Origin: Hypholoma sublateritium FD-334 SS-4
Lineage: Eukaryota; Basidiomycota; Agaricomycetes; Agaricales; Strophariaceae
Length of the DNA stretch: 64,000 bases
Assembly: GCA_000827495.1 (NCBI GenBank)
Contig: KN817600.1
Coordinates: forward strand, 62,001-126,000
Direction: 5' to 3'
Shown piece by piece: positions 34,372 to 46,528 of this stretch (positions within the stretch are counted from its first letter, which is position 1; each line of letters begins with the position of its first letter). Below the pieces are notes generated by a model. The model was given only the letters and a program-made list of their open reading frames with translations, made no database searches and was not told where the DNA came from. The position numbers and the translations under genes are program-made.

Positions 34372-35473
34372 TGTCCCGACATTTCATTATCTTTTGTAAA
34401 GAAAAACATCTCCGTCCTCTCTTTTGCCTCTCTTGTAATATTCGACAACTTGAACACGGTTGTACTGTAAATTTCATCCATTTCACACACTTATTGGAAA
34501 CTCCTTGATCGTGAATTTTTTTTTTCGTATTTAGTGCAAGCAGATGTATTGTACGTACCTCAACCTTGAGTTGCGTTTGCGTGCCTACGCTCACTCGCGC
34601 GATGTCGGCCGCTGCCGCGTATCGGTACTTGGTTCAAACCCCGCGACGGTTTTGAACTGCTCTCTTACCCAACTCTCACCAGTCTCCCATGCATGGCTGT
34701 CAAATCCTCCTCACTTTCCGCTCGACGCGAGGTGTAAAAATGTCTTTCGTCTATACTAGGCATGACATTCGGTGGGGACATCCCCAACATCTGTTTGGGC
34801 AAGCCGCAGTAAACGACATCCAGATAATCGTGTCGTGAAGAAGATACGCGCGCATACACAGTGGCATGTCCATGTCATCACGGATATTGTTAACTCGGGA
34901 TACGGGCAGTGGGATGTCTGGCAGCCAGAATTATCCGGTGGCAGGAATGCTTATCAGCAAGCCGTCATGCGGGTACAGTATGATATTGTACCTGCAAGTC
35001 AGTCCTCGTCGGACGTCTGGACACCGATCCACTAGGTGCCTGTTCAAACGTTCAAATTTTGAAACCCTATCGGTCTCTGTTCTTTTCAAATTCCTCTGCA
35101 ACGTAATGTGCATTGCGTTCACATTCAAGGCTGTTGGTTCGTCATTTTCTGTTATGCAAGGCGGGACGCTAGACTGACGTAGTATTACAGCGTCTTCGAC
35201 GGCCTCTTTCTTGTCAACGCTTCTATCTCCGTCGGGCAGCCGTCGGTGTGAGAGACAAAAATATCCCCGCCACCGCCTCTAAAAACAGCGGTACTCCGCA
35301 CCGGCCTACCTCGAATAGGAAACCCCGCAGCCTAAAGAAGGACTCTGGTTGGGGATACACAACTGCGAAATGCCTTAAAACCGTCTGTTTTCGTCTTGAA
35401 AACGTATCCCAGTTCCTCTCAGTTATCCACCTCCAGCATCTAACTCGCCCTCTTTCCTCAACCGTTCTTAAAG
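34372..35473. other. Intergenic, upstream of PEP-mutase-like copy 2
   Basis: No gene is seen. A diverged trace of the conserved upstream block of the other copies (CTTCTATCTCCGTCGG and nearby pieces) is visible at about 35195-35250. A single B-box-like GGTTCAAACCCC near 34630 has no tRNA around it. Confidence 0.45.
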
Positions 35474-36965
35474 ATGCCCGGCCGCGACTACCTCTCCAGC
35501 ATTATCAACGCTGCTGCCCCTGCTCTTGCTGCTCCCGTCGACGTTATCATGGAAACAGAGGCACCACGCGCTGGAGTATACTACAACGCACGTCTGGATC
35601 CCAAGAACTACCTTGAGGGGCCGTTGTCGCATAACGCCGCTACCCGCCTGCGACAGATGCTCGCCCGACCGGGTATTGTTGTGAGTACGGCACCTCGAAG
35701 TTGTGGACACGATTGTCTGAATACCCCATGCTCACAGTGCGCCCCCGGCATCTGCGACGGAATTAGCGCCCGAGTAGCTCTGGAGGCGGGGTTCGACTGC
35801 TTGTATCAAAGGTCAGTAAGCTTTATTCCTAAAAATGCAATCACCTTCTAAACCCATATTCACAGCGGTGCCGCGACGACCGCCTCGCGGCTGGGACAGC
35901 CAGATGTTGCCATTGCAACATTAAATGATTTCGTCGGTGTAAGATTTTCTGCGCTGTCGATCCTTCATGCCCTCCATCTAATATTATCACAAAAATATTC
36001 AGGCGGCGCAGATGGTCTGCAGTCTGCAGCCTTCTGTCCCAGTCATCGCGGACGCCGATACAGGGTCAGTGATCTCTTTCTCCTCGTCTATACTTGGTAC
36101 CAATGGTATCGCAGATTCGGTGGACCCGCGAATGTCGCGCGCACGGTGAGGCAGTACGTCAGCGCGGGCGTCGCAGGCATGCACATCGAAGACCAGGTGC
36201 AGACGAAGCGGTGCGGCCATCTCTTGGGGAAGCAGGTCGTGTCCCGCGAGGAGTTCCTAACGAGGATCCGCGCCGCTGTCATAGCACGCGACTCGATTCC
36301 CGGCGGCTCGGATTTCGTGAGCGCGCTTCCTTAAAATGTACCTGCGGCAGAGACTGACGCCTCTGCAGGTCATCATCGGGCGCACGGACTCGGCCCAGGT
36401 CCTCGGGATGGAGGAGGCCGTCATCCGTCTGAAGTTAGCCGCTGACGCCGGGGCCGATGTTTGCTTCATAGAGGGCGTGAAAACGGAAGAGCTCCTCCGG
36501 TCTACTGTCGCCGCACTGGCGCCGAAACCTGTTCGTACACCTGTATTAATTATCCGCTGCTCCCAAGCTGACTTCGCACCAATAGGTTCTCGTCAACGTT
36601 ATTTCTGGAGGTTTGACTCCTTCGTTTACCACTCAGGAAGCCGAACGAATGGGCGCCAAGATTATCAGTGAGTTGCATCTTGCACATTAAATTCGGGCTG
36701 CTTTGGCTAAAGTCTGCAGTCTTCTCCTTGGTGTCTTCAGTCGCGATGGTGCATGCTGTGCGCGATGCTATGCGCTCACTGAAGAAGACCGGCACGGACT
36801 TCACCTCCGCCAGGGGAATGGACCCCAAGGCTTTCTTCGAAGTGATGGGTGAGCATATGGTTGTCTGTTATCTCGGTATCAACTTATGTACCTATCTTTC
36901 CAGGATTGAATGAAGTCATCGAACTTGACGCGAAGGCTGGGGGCTCAGCGTTCCAAGTCGTTTGA
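35474..36965 (+). CDS. Isocitrate lyase/PEP mutase superfamily enzyme, copy 2
   Basis: Nine exons with the same splice positions as the other copies. Its N-terminus is the most divergent (MPGRDYLSSIINAAAPALA), and introns 1-4 and 6-8 differ from those of the other copies. The metal-binding DADTG, EDQ, lid motif KRCGH and GRTDSAQ are all present, and it ends SAFQVV, so it looks active. Intron 5 (36317-36368) differs from intron 5 of copy 3 at only 4 of 52 bases, a sign of sequence exchange. It represents a separate lineage within the local family and lacks the well-conserved upstream block. The reaction is not determinable from sequence. Confidence 0.9.
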
Positions 36966-38494
36966 AGTGCTCTGGATCTACTGGGACTTGGGATTTAATA
37001 GTGTACATCAACATACCTAATACCAACTTAGTAGTAGTAATCTACTATTTTAATTATAATTTGTCTGTTGAACATAAATTTTTCATTGACCACAGGGCAG
37101 TCAAGCAATATAAGTATAGTAGTAAGTATGCCACACACTGGAAAGATTCGTCGAATAGCGGACCGGTCGGCCGATGCCGGGATGTTTTCGTGGCCTTGAA
37201 CTGGTTTGACCAGGCTTTGACTCAACTTCGAACTGCTTCTGACTGGAGTCTGCTGCTCACACTGGTTCTGGCTTGCGTACCTCCTCACTTACCTAGTCCC
37301 GAACGAACAGTGGCCGTATCAAATTCCCAGCCTAATCTCCGTCCCCCTCTTGGTCGCTAAAATGACTAGCAACACGCCCAACTTCTGGGATTTGGCCATG
37401 CTTCTGCATGCTTATTACCTACGGTCGCACATAGCTTCGGAGCTGGGACAGGGACAACACCTCTTCGAATCATTCCTTAATTCGCTACCGTGCCTAAACG
37501 ATTGGGCCCTACGTATCTCCTGCAAAGCAATACTCTCTGAATCTGATACCCACATCAGTCTCCAGCTGCCACCACGCCACCAGAGGCTTCCTGCGCGCAC
37601 TCAGGCCTTGCTTCATTCATAACATCCTGTTCTGTTGATTCGATCTGTACGATCATACATTCTGTTTAGCCTCAGTCGGCGCACCAAGCAGTCAGTCCAG
37701 ATACACAACTGTCGACAACCTTCATGGGCGAAAATTCGGATGCGATCAAGATGCGATAGGGCTCTTTGACAGCTATGGTACATTCTACGCTTCTCTTATT
37801 CCATGGTTCGTCATTCTCCCAGAGGGGCAGCTGTGTCATTCAGCTACAAGTGGCCACCATTTGCGTTGGAATCACCGCTGCACGCAGGGAGGATAAGATC
37901 CACCACTCGTTCTTGTGGCTGTCCATCAACAACACGTGAATCAAAAGTCCTATCTGACAAAATTGTGTTGTAACTGCTACCACGTTGTCTCTACCGCATA
38001 CGTTACTTCGACTGCATAGGCACATTTCGCTGCGGTAGCCAATACTGTTTCCTCCTCAGCCTCCCCGGTGGGCAACCGGTTGGTGTTATTAAATGAGGAA
38101 GTCCGGGACAGACCCGGCGGGCGCCGTCTCCCACTTCTACATGTTCTAGATCGCGTACTTCTCCCCTTCGCTGACTCGTGCAAGTAATATTTGCGAGGCA
38201 ATACCCCAAATACCCCGGATGCGGGCAGCCGGGCGACCCTGTACCGAGTTCGCGCTGCCATAATTATAGCAGCAAGAAAGTTGATACGCTCAATTTTTTT
38301 TTCATCATGCAAGTCTCTTCCCTATCCCAACGTTTAAATGGGCTAACAGCGTCAATGGTAGACACCGCGATTATTCTCTCTCTTATGCTCTTGAATAATG
38401 CCTCATATCCTCGCAGAGGGGTTCGGCAGACGTGTCTCGCTTGATAATTTTACGATCCACCTTATCGTTGAGTCTGTGCCACGAGCTTTCGGTT
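36966..38494. other. Noncoding left part of duplicated unit A
   Basis: No gene is supported. From about 37130 the sequence resembles 46990 onward: for example GCCGATGCCGGGATGTTTT here and GCCGACGCCGGGAGGTTTTT there, and GATGCGGGCAGCCGGGC at 38218 against GATGCGGGCAGTCGGGC at 48048. Distances to the following enzyme gene are nearly equal. Confidence 0.55.
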
Positions 38495-38598
38495 AAGCGA
38501 AGAACTTCTATCACCGTCGGTGTGTAGTTCCTGTCAACAGTCCCCGTTTCCCGTAGCTAATTACGGATTTACCCCGGCCAGCGGCCTGCTTCGTCCAT
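38495..38598 (+). promoter_or_regulatory. Conserved upstream block of PEP-mutase-like copy 3
   Basis: Runs from AAGCGAAGAACTTCTATC through CTGTCAACAGTCCCCGT and TTTACCCCGGCCAGCGGCC to TCGTCCAT. It ends 150 nt before the ATG at 38748. A TTTAAAA element follows about 100 nt before the ATG. Same block as at 48312-48418 and, inverted, 17173-17280. Confidence 0.7.
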
Positions 38599-38747
38599 AG
38601 CAGGCCTCTGTTTGCGAGGCTCTAGTAAGCGTTTACAGCTCTGAGTTCCTTTAAAAGCTCAGATGCATGATCCTTAGAGTCTCATCCCACTGTTCCTCGC
38701 ATCTCCTCCTCCAAAGGCTTACTCGATCCCTATAACAGTTCTTGAAA

Positions 38748-40216
38748 ATGCCAGGCCGTGACTACATCTCCGCGACTTCCAACATCTCTACTTCTGCGGA
38801 CGTGGACATGGAAATAGAGGCACCGCGCGCTGGGGTCTACTACAATGCGCGTCTGGACCCAAAGAACTACCTTGAGGGACCGTTGTCGCACAACGCGGCT
38901 ACCCGCCTGCGACAGATGCTAGCGCGACCGGGCATTGTTGTGAGTTTGTCCTCTCGAAGTCGGGGGACAATCGTCTGAAATTCTTCAATTCACAGTGCGC
39001 TCCGGGTATATGCGACGGTATCAGTGCTCGAGTCGCATTGGAGGCTGGATTCGATTGCTTGTACCAGAGGTTAGTAGTGTTGAGGGCTGAATAGTGTTCG
39101 ATTTCTTACTTAGGCTCAACAGCGGAGCTGCTACTACTGCCTCGCGGCTGGGCCAGCCAGATGTCGCCATTGCGACATTGAACGACTTCGTCGGCGTAAG
39201 ACATTCCACACCAAATCGCGTGTTTACCCGTCTAATATTAGTACCCTTCAGGCCGCCCAGATGGTCTGTAGCCTGCAGCCCTCCGTCCCGGTTATTGCAG
39301 ACGCCGATACAGGGTAAGTTATTGCCTCCTGCACATTCAATTTTAGCACTTAACATGCCTCACAGCTTCGGTGGACCCGCGAATGTCGCACGCACGGTCA
39401 GACAATATGTCAGCGCTGGAGTCGCAGGCATGCACATTGAAGACCAGGTGCAGACGAAGCGGTGCGGGCATCTCTTGGGGAAGCAGGTTGTGTCTCGCGA
39501 GGAGTTCCTGACGAGGATACGCGCCGCTGTCATAGCACGCGACTCGATTCCCGGCGGCTCGGACTTCGTAAGCGCGCTTCCTGAAAATGTAAGTGCGGCA
39601 GAGACTGACGCCTCTGCAGGTCATCATCGGGCGCACGGACTCGGCGCAGGTCCTCGGGATGGAGGAGGCCGTCATCCGGCTCAAGCTGGCCGCTGACGCA
39701 GGGGCCGATGTTTGCTTCATCGAGGGCGTGAAAACGGAAGAGCTCCTCCGGTCTACTGTCGCCGCACTAGCGCCGAAGCCCGTTCGTACTATTTCTATCC
39801 TCACTGCATGTTCAATACTCACGGCCCGCCAACAGGTCCTCGTCAATGTCATCTCGGGTGGGCTGACCCCGTCGTTCACCACCCAGGAGGCGGAGCGCAT
39901 GGGCGCGAAGATCATCAGTGCGTCTTTCGCGCTGAATACATTTGACTTTCCCTTCTTATTTGTTTATAGTATTTTCGTTGGTGTCCTCGGTCGCGATGGT
40001 GCACGCCGTGCGCGACGCTATGCGCTCGCTGAAGAAGACCGGTACCGACTTCGCTTCGGCGCGGGGCATGGACCCCAAGGCATTCTTCGAAGTGATGGGT
40101 GAGCATTCTAGTCCGCCGTCGTCGAGACCCACACTCAGCGACCACAATCTCCAGGGCTGAACGAAGTCATTGAGCTCGATGCGAAGGCAGGGGGATCTGC
40201 GTTCCAACTTGTTTGA
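38748..40216 (+). CDS. Isocitrate lyase/PEP mutase superfamily enzyme, copy 3
   Basis: Nine exons, about 345 residues, from MPGRDYISATSNIS to GGSAFQLV. Catalytic motifs DADTGFGG, EDQ, KRCGH and GRTDSAQ are intact. The gene is a mosaic. Intron 5 (39568-39619) and the first two thirds of exon 6 match copy 2, whereas the end of exon 6 and introns 6 and 7 match copy 4; intron 6 at 39782-39835 differs from copy 4 at only 2 of 54 bases. The switch lies near 39767. Role and location as for copy 1; no targeting signal is visible. Confidence 0.92.
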
Positions 40217-41478
40217 GGGATTAAGATATGCAGAGCCTTGACGTTCAATCTACTACATACAGATCTATTGTTTAAACTATCCAATCATTGTTTAATGAGA
40301 ACTTTGTGGCCACAACGGCGGCGGACTCGACAAGAGAAGAGGCCATAAAGCCTGAGATCTTGAGACCTTGAAACTTGAAAGAGTGTTCGCGAACCGCTTT
40401 ACATGCAATCTTAGCTGCGAGTCCTATACTACATGATGGCGTCCAGAAGTTTGCCAGAAGCTTGGACCTCCCAAACTAACTCCGTCGTGGGAATGTCGCT
40501 CACAACCGGCGCAGGCAACTTGTCAACGGAGCAAAAAATTAACCCGACCGGCGTAGTAGAGATAAGTACTGGTTATGGAGCTCCGAACTGTGGCCAAGTC
40601 GGTGTTGAGTCGGTGTTTGTTGGCCACAAAAGTTTGTATCCCACGCAGTCACTTGTATCTCTTTGTCACAGGCGTGGGATTATTTCCTTACTTATATGCA
40701 ATGCACCCACATTCCATAATATGCTTCAACCAAGTTATGATTAGCACCGACGGTGTGACGATTCTTGGGGAGAGTGGAATTAATCGAAGGTCAAGGCGAT
40801 ATTTGTGAAGGAATCGACGGGATCTGCCAAGTGACCAGTAACCTTATTTACCTATACTATTACTATAGCTAGTATCTTGAAATCGCCTGCCTGCTCTGCC
40901 GACTCGAAATTGTATGAGAACGCGTCTGGTTCCCGTCATTCGCCGTACTGAAAGAGCTTGCATGACCCAGAAAAATATTCTTTAGCATGCACGAAGATGA
41001 ATGTGATACTTTGCGCAGACGTACCAATGGGACATTTAGATGCCCATTTTGAACTTCGACCGCCGTTGCCTGTGCCGGTGACAAGTGACCTCATTGAAAA
41101 TTTTATGATGATTTGTGGCCTCGTCGAGGAATCACAGCCAGCTTTGATTGTGACCGGAATGTCTCCATTCTACTTTCCCGGCCCGATCATACGCAGGCAT
41201 TGTTGCAAATGGTGGCCAACCTTCAATTTCGGTCTGCTAACAAAGGTTTCCATGGGTCAGAAATCGGGACTTCATCGACATTGCAAGCTACCGATGTCGC
41301 AGTAGCAACGTAGCTTTGACCCTCAGCCAATCCTGATTAGGATCCTTAGCTACCGAGGTTCGAAACAATGCGTTTTAACCCCCCTCACATAGATCTAGAA
41401 TGCTATATAACGTAGAGTCGTACACCGGTTTCAAACATAACTTTCCCATCCAATATACCACTCATCACGTCCCAAATA
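40217..41478. other. Intergenic
   Basis: Two frames of about 100 codons at 40433-40744 and 40958-41305 (+) have no recognisable motifs or splice context. A TATA box (TATATAA) at about 41404 belongs to the downstream zinc-finger gene. Confidence 0.5.
41404..41410 (+). promoter_or_regulatory. TATA box of the C2H2 zinc-finger gene
   Basis: TATATAA 75 nt before the ATG at 41479. The related broken gene at 45212 has the same element 80 nt before its ATG. Confidence 0.6.
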
Positions 41479-42748
41479 ATGTCGTCTCCAGTTTTCACTC
41501 CTGAGTATCTGGACTCTACTAGCGCAAATTACCGCGAATCTGCCTACATCGAGCCGGAGCTCTTGGACTACGTACACAAACATCCGTACGTGTCAAGCTT
41601 TATGTTCATCCGAAATAACATGCTTAGTTCCGCACAGTGACGAAATCAACAGGAATAAATTTATCAACACAGCCAGTGAATTTTCACTCCAACCTTCCAC
41701 CAGCATCGTGCGGCAATGGACGACTGGCACTGCGACGCCGGAATTCCCTAACATGATGGGGAACGTTCGCCCGGAGCTGTCATACAGTGGAAATAATCGT
41801 CTTTCGACACATGCTTTCCAGGTTCCCCAGCCATTTCTTCGTCCTTTCACTGGTTTCACAGGGGGGACAGCGCCCATTGGGACGCCTATATTCTTCCGGA
41901 GCTCACTCAACTTTCCACAGCAGTCGACTGGCATTGGGGCGCAAGCCAATACCAATTCGATGCGTTCTTCTTTCGGGCAACGTCAACAAGTCGAATACGA
42001 AACATCGTATCTCTCTCCGGGACAGACCCACTCCCCTCCAGCAGGCTCCGCACCCCAACCTTCTGTGAGGTTCACCCAATGGAATTCGGTTCATGCGGAG
42101 CCCCAGGTTGTAAACAGTCCTAGCCTCGAACAAACACACTATCTACAGGACCATTTCTACCCAATACCAACTTCCAATCTTCCAGTTCTGCAAACCTTGG
42201 ACAGTGTCACGCCGCTAACTACTGGCGCGGAGGAGCCTACCTACCTCCCAACGGAGGGTTCTGGCTTTGATCAAGCGAGTTATGCACCACCGTCGTCCTT
42301 TTCCATGACTTCGGATTCTCCGCCCTTTACCCCAGCTCCATTTACACTCAAATTTGTTAATTATGTGCCGAGTGCAGCGGCTAGTATTTGTGCATCGGCC
42401 AAAGCAAAGCCCCGGACTAGGAAACCAACGGCGACACCGAAGCGCAAGAGCAAGGCCAAGGGCAAGGCAGCCATCCTCGGGACACTGGAAAACAAGAGAC
42501 GAAGGTCCTACGTATGCAATAAATGTCGGCGGAGCTGCGGTTGTAAAAACGATCTGAAGCGGCACCATCTAACGCACCTTACCGCCGAGCAGAAAGGGTT
42601 CGTCTGCACGGTCGGTGCGTGCGCAAGTGCGGCCCGGTCATTCTCTCGACAAGACTCACTGAAGCGCCACGTATTAAAGCGCCACCTGGAGCTAGAGATA
42701 CAACTACATATGGCACTCGACGGGTCTTTGAAATACCTCTTTCCATGA
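41479..42748 (+). CDS. C2H2 zinc-finger transcription factor
   Basis: Exons 41479-41585 and 41638-42748 give about 405 residues. The long N-terminal part is Pro/Gln/Ser/Thr-rich, as in activation domains. A basic stretch (RKPTATPKRKSKAKGK) precedes two C2H2 fingers at the C-terminus: YVCNKCRRSCGCKNDLKRH, then a His four residues later (LTH), and FVCTVGACASAARSF followed by SLKRHVLKRH. The second finger has a four-residue C-x4-C spacing and an RH-x3-RH end. It is probably a DNA-binding nuclear regulator. It lies 1.3 kb downstream of PEP-mutase-like copy 3 in the same direction; control of the neighbouring enzyme genes is only an inference from position. Confidence 0.85.
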
Positions 42749-45131
42749 CTAAGTATGTTCAACTTTACCGTACTCCAAAAACGTTTACGTATGTGTTTGA
42801 ATATGATGTATAATTTGTCTCGTAGATATAAAATTTAAACCGTTTGATATTATGCGATTGAGTGCTCGATATTCACGGGAGCGCTCTGATATGTGGTGGC
42901 GTCTATCCTGAAACTTAAGCGCCCATCGTGACTCGCGACTCGGACGATCGGAGCTTAGTCACGTGTTATGATTTCCCACAATCAGTAAACGGAGTCACGC
43001 GTAGTACTACGAACTGCGCATTGCCGTCGGACTCGTCGAGCGACGAGCACTCGCTCGAGCCTGGCGCGACGCGGATGCCGGAAACAGCAACACATCTCAG
43101 CCACTTGTCTGCCACTGTCGCGACGCCTCTCGCCGATCCGCACCACACACGGGCACTGTCGGCGGACGAGCTCGTGTCACCCACGACGCTCGCGCTACCT
43201 GTGTTTTTTAGCATGAATGTACCTTTTCGCCAACACTTCGAACGCTAGACGTCCTGCACAATCGCCGCGGCCTTATTCAACGCTCATGGCTCCCTGCCGC
43301 TGCCGCCGTGACGCCTCTCGCCGACGATTTCCTGACTACATGCCCTCTCGACTCCTCTATGCCACGCCCCTGCGCATCGCCGTCGTCGAGTGCTCGCGCG
43401 CGGAGCCGATGTTGAGCACACATTGGAGCCATCGTCCTCTTTCGCCGTGTCGGAATCCCGTCACACCCATGCCCTTTACCGTCGTCGAGGACTCACTCGC
43501 GGAAACACCACCACCTCTCAGCCTTACGGCTCTCGCCAATCGCATCACGAACATCCCTCGACAACAACGAGAACGTGCGCGGGGGCGGGGGCGGCACCGT
43601 GATCTAGCATCCAGACCCAGAGGCGGACGAGCTCGTCCCCGCGGCACTGCAGGCGGAGAAGCTTGCGTCATCCACGACATTCGGATATACCAGCACTAGC
43701 AACTGCACTGAAGCTCTGGCACCTTTATCACGTCTCCGCCATGTTTCATCCATGTGCATCTTACCTAGCGTGATTTGTCTTTCAAACTTACCTCCGCATA
43801 CGACGTGGCCGCGATGCATGGCTGACTTTCGCGGCTCGAAGTTCTCTACCTAGTCGGATCCGTTCGGGCAGATTTAACATCTTTACTGTGGTCCTGCGCA
43901 TCGGCTGTTTAGCCGTATAATCGGCTTTTATTTCCACTGGAGTCCTCGCGAGTGGTTCTCTCTCTCTGATGGCGCGTGTCCCACAACCTGGAAGCCGATC
44001 GCAGCGCATGCTCTAGCTTAAATTTGACTCTCAATCCCTTCAAGTACCGGAATGGTGTGTATCGTGTATCTCTGTAGGATATTGGCGGTTATTTATCTAA
44101 GCTTTCACTTGTACAACCGTTTGGTCGCCCATCCTTGGCCTTTGGTGGTGCTTTGGTACTGTATAAATCAATATACTCTAATACTACTTGAGAAAGTAAC
44201 GGGCACCAATTTATTTGATGAATTACCAGCGAGGGTCGTTGGTCGACTCTTCAGCAAAGCTCGGGGCCAGACCTTGCATGGCAGGTAGTATAGACAGTTG
44301 AGTGGCGTTGGCTGTCGCACCATGGAGGACCTTTAACCAATCCGAACTTGCTAGTCAGATCAACAGCAGCCCTCTCGTAGGTTCGAAAAGCCGGGGGCGT
44401 AGTCCGGCACATTCCGCTCAAACATCGAGCTGCGGCCGGTGGAGATCATGTACAACACGCTGTAAAGCGCAGACCGACGCGTTCCGTTCGTTCCTTCCGA
44501 GATTTCCGAGGATGCCCGTGGGCCGTCGCGTTAACCGCGGAGGCCGGAAAATGTCATCGCCCTCGCGTAGATGGTGGCCGCCGGTGATTTAAAATTTGGA
44601 GGGTCAAAGAGTCGTCCAAATCGTGTGCCGAGGATCGGTGATTGCATCAGAACAAATATCTATATATGTCAATACATTAGCCGAATTTGCGTGGCATACA
44701 AGTGGCATATGATCATCATTAATTATGTAATTATGTAACTGAGATTGTTTTACGGGCCCCCGATGCTCAGAGGATGGAAATTCAGTATATTTATGCGCGA
44801 GGCTGTTAAAGACTAAAGAATATAGACCATTTACTGCTCACCTGTGAAACATAAAGCATACAGATATATGTGAGATCTGGGAATATCCTCACTGCCCCTG
44901 TGGGACGGCTGTTCCAGTGAGCATTCGAAATCATTACATTGCTGATCCATTGAGCTTCCATTGTGGAGGCAATATCATGGAAACAGGTGGCAGTGTCGAG
45001 GGTCAATACCTTTGTTCGACGTACCAAGTTCTTTCCCGTGCTTGGATCCTCGACAATCCCTTTTTGGTTCACCGCAGGTACATCGATCGGAGAGTGTAAT
45101 GGTTACCAATCCATCACTCAGAGATAGAGTA
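42749..45131. other. Intergenic with GC-rich degenerate repeats
   Basis: No gene supported. At 43.02-43.68 kb a GC-rich patch holds three loose repeats around GTCGTCGAG and CTCGCGGA, with open frames in both directions; it may be decayed coding sequence. The rest is AT-rich. Confidence 0.4.
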
Positions 45132-45138
45132 CTATATA
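45132..45138 (+). promoter_or_regulatory. TATA box of the broken zinc-finger paralogue
   Basis: TATATAA 80 nt before the ATG at 45212, mirroring the intact paralogue. The promoter looks preserved although the reading frame is broken. Confidence 0.5.
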
Positions 45139-45211
45139 ATGAACATGTCAAATGTCGTTAGTTCTTTCACACAAGTCCTCCACCGTTTCATTCAACCTAA
45201 CTTATCAAAAA

Positions 45212-46528
45212 ATGTCGCAGTTCACATTCAACCCGAAGCTAGTGCAAGCCTCCTTCATCTACCCGTCTGCCTCGAGGTATGTTCTCTATGTATTGGTCAT
45301 AATTCCCAACTAATCAATGGTCTGTTGACCTGCTTAGCTCGAGGACAAACAGCCCTTTAACCAATGGAGGCATCTCCAATTCTTATCATAGTGCGCCTTC
45401 AATGCCACGGTAAGTGTCTCCTGGGCTGCAAGTATGTTCATTGCCGAAATTCATGCAATAATTCGTAGCGCAAGGCCTAAGTTTACTCCGACGTTGACGT
45501 TGGGACCAAACGGCTGGCAGCCTACGCCAGACGCAAGCCTATATCATGAACTTTCTGACAACCAATTCAACCCCGGTCATCGCCAGATCCCCCACCACAA
45601 ACTTCAACCACAGCCGCTGCCGCCTCCATTGTCGGATTGTGCTCCCGTACAGCAACAAGGTTGGATATCTACAGCATCCACCTTTCGCCCTCCCTCCTCT
45701 GCAGAAATGGATCCATCTGCAAGTTCTGTCGCTTACTCTGGAACCAACCCTGGCTCTGAATACGCACAGTACCATTCACTGTCGGGCTCTGCGCCCGTAC
45801 AGCAGCAAAGCTGGATGCCCATAACATCCATGTATTCTATGGAGGAGCCTCGTTCGCTCAACGGTTACCAGACTCAAATCCCTCCAGAGCCTGTTCTACC
45901 CTCAACAATGATGGATCCCCTCGCACAGCAGCCACTCTTGGTTCCCGCCTTCGCAGATATACAGCCCCCTGGTCCAGACTCTACAACCGACCCCACCGAC
46001 GACGGCGTTGGATTTCATGAAGCTGTACTTCCCAACCAGCTTTCAACTTTTCCTTTGGATAGCTCGTATTCCGAAGGCCCAACACAACCTACGCTTCCCA
46101 ACCAGCTCTCCTCTTGGCCCATCTCCGGCACTGAATATGCACAGCAACAGCCACCATTGCTTCCCGCTACCGCTGATATACAGACATTCGTATACCCGGA
46201 CCCATACTCTGTAACCGACTGTTCGTACGACGGCCTGGATGAAGATGCGCTCTTCGACCAGTTTATATCGTTCCCTTCGGATATATAGACGCCTGTCGTT
46301 CCTTCGCAGGGTTCAAGCGATGCAAGCTACAAATACTGGAACCCAATTAGCCGCGAATTTACCACGGAGTTGACGCAGGCGGACGCAACCGGAACAACTC
46401 TCTCTAGACCATCGCAAGCAGGACCTCAGAGGACTTCCCGTAAAAGGAGAGCGAAGCCTGGCGTGATTTAGGTTCACGACGAAGATGAACAACCCAACAT
46501 TTTCCCGTTCAAATGCCTGCTATGTGGT
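45212..46528 (+). pseudogene. C2H2 zinc-finger transcription factor paralogue, truncated by stop codons
   Basis: Exons 45212-45276, 45338-45409 and 45469 onward join in frame, starting MSQFTFNPKLVQASF, into a Pro/Gln/Ser-rich protein like the N-terminus of the factor at 41479. The frame stops at TAG 46286-46288 after about 318 residues. Past that stop the same frame continues with protein-like sequence including a basic stretch (RTSRKRRAKPG), meets a second TAG at 46469-46471, then reads FPFKCLLCG, the first half of a C2H2 finger, and dissolves. A possible intron at 46261-46309 would shift the frame and does not rescue it. I call it a recent pseudogene; a truncated protein without DNA-binding fingers could still be made. 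Confidence 0.6.

Larger units (their letters stand above)
37130..40216 (+). repeat. Segmental duplication, unit A (contains copy 3)
   Basis: Matches 46990-50069 in the same order and spacing: a block 1.6 kb upstream, a block about 530 nt upstream, the roughly 105-bp promoter block, then the enzyme gene. Coding parts are close; noncoding parts are moderately diverged, so the duplication is not recent. Left edge approximate. Confidence 0.65.

Noticed and set aside
34616..34645. B-box GGTTCAAACCCC as a tRNA gene
   Set aside because: No A-box, acceptor stem or anticodon arm is found upstream; single B-box matches occur by chance.
46261..46309. Intron that would remove the first stop of the zinc-finger pseudogene
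   Set aside because: The donor is weak and the 49-nt length shifts the frame into another stop; the protein-like frame after the stop is the unspliced one.
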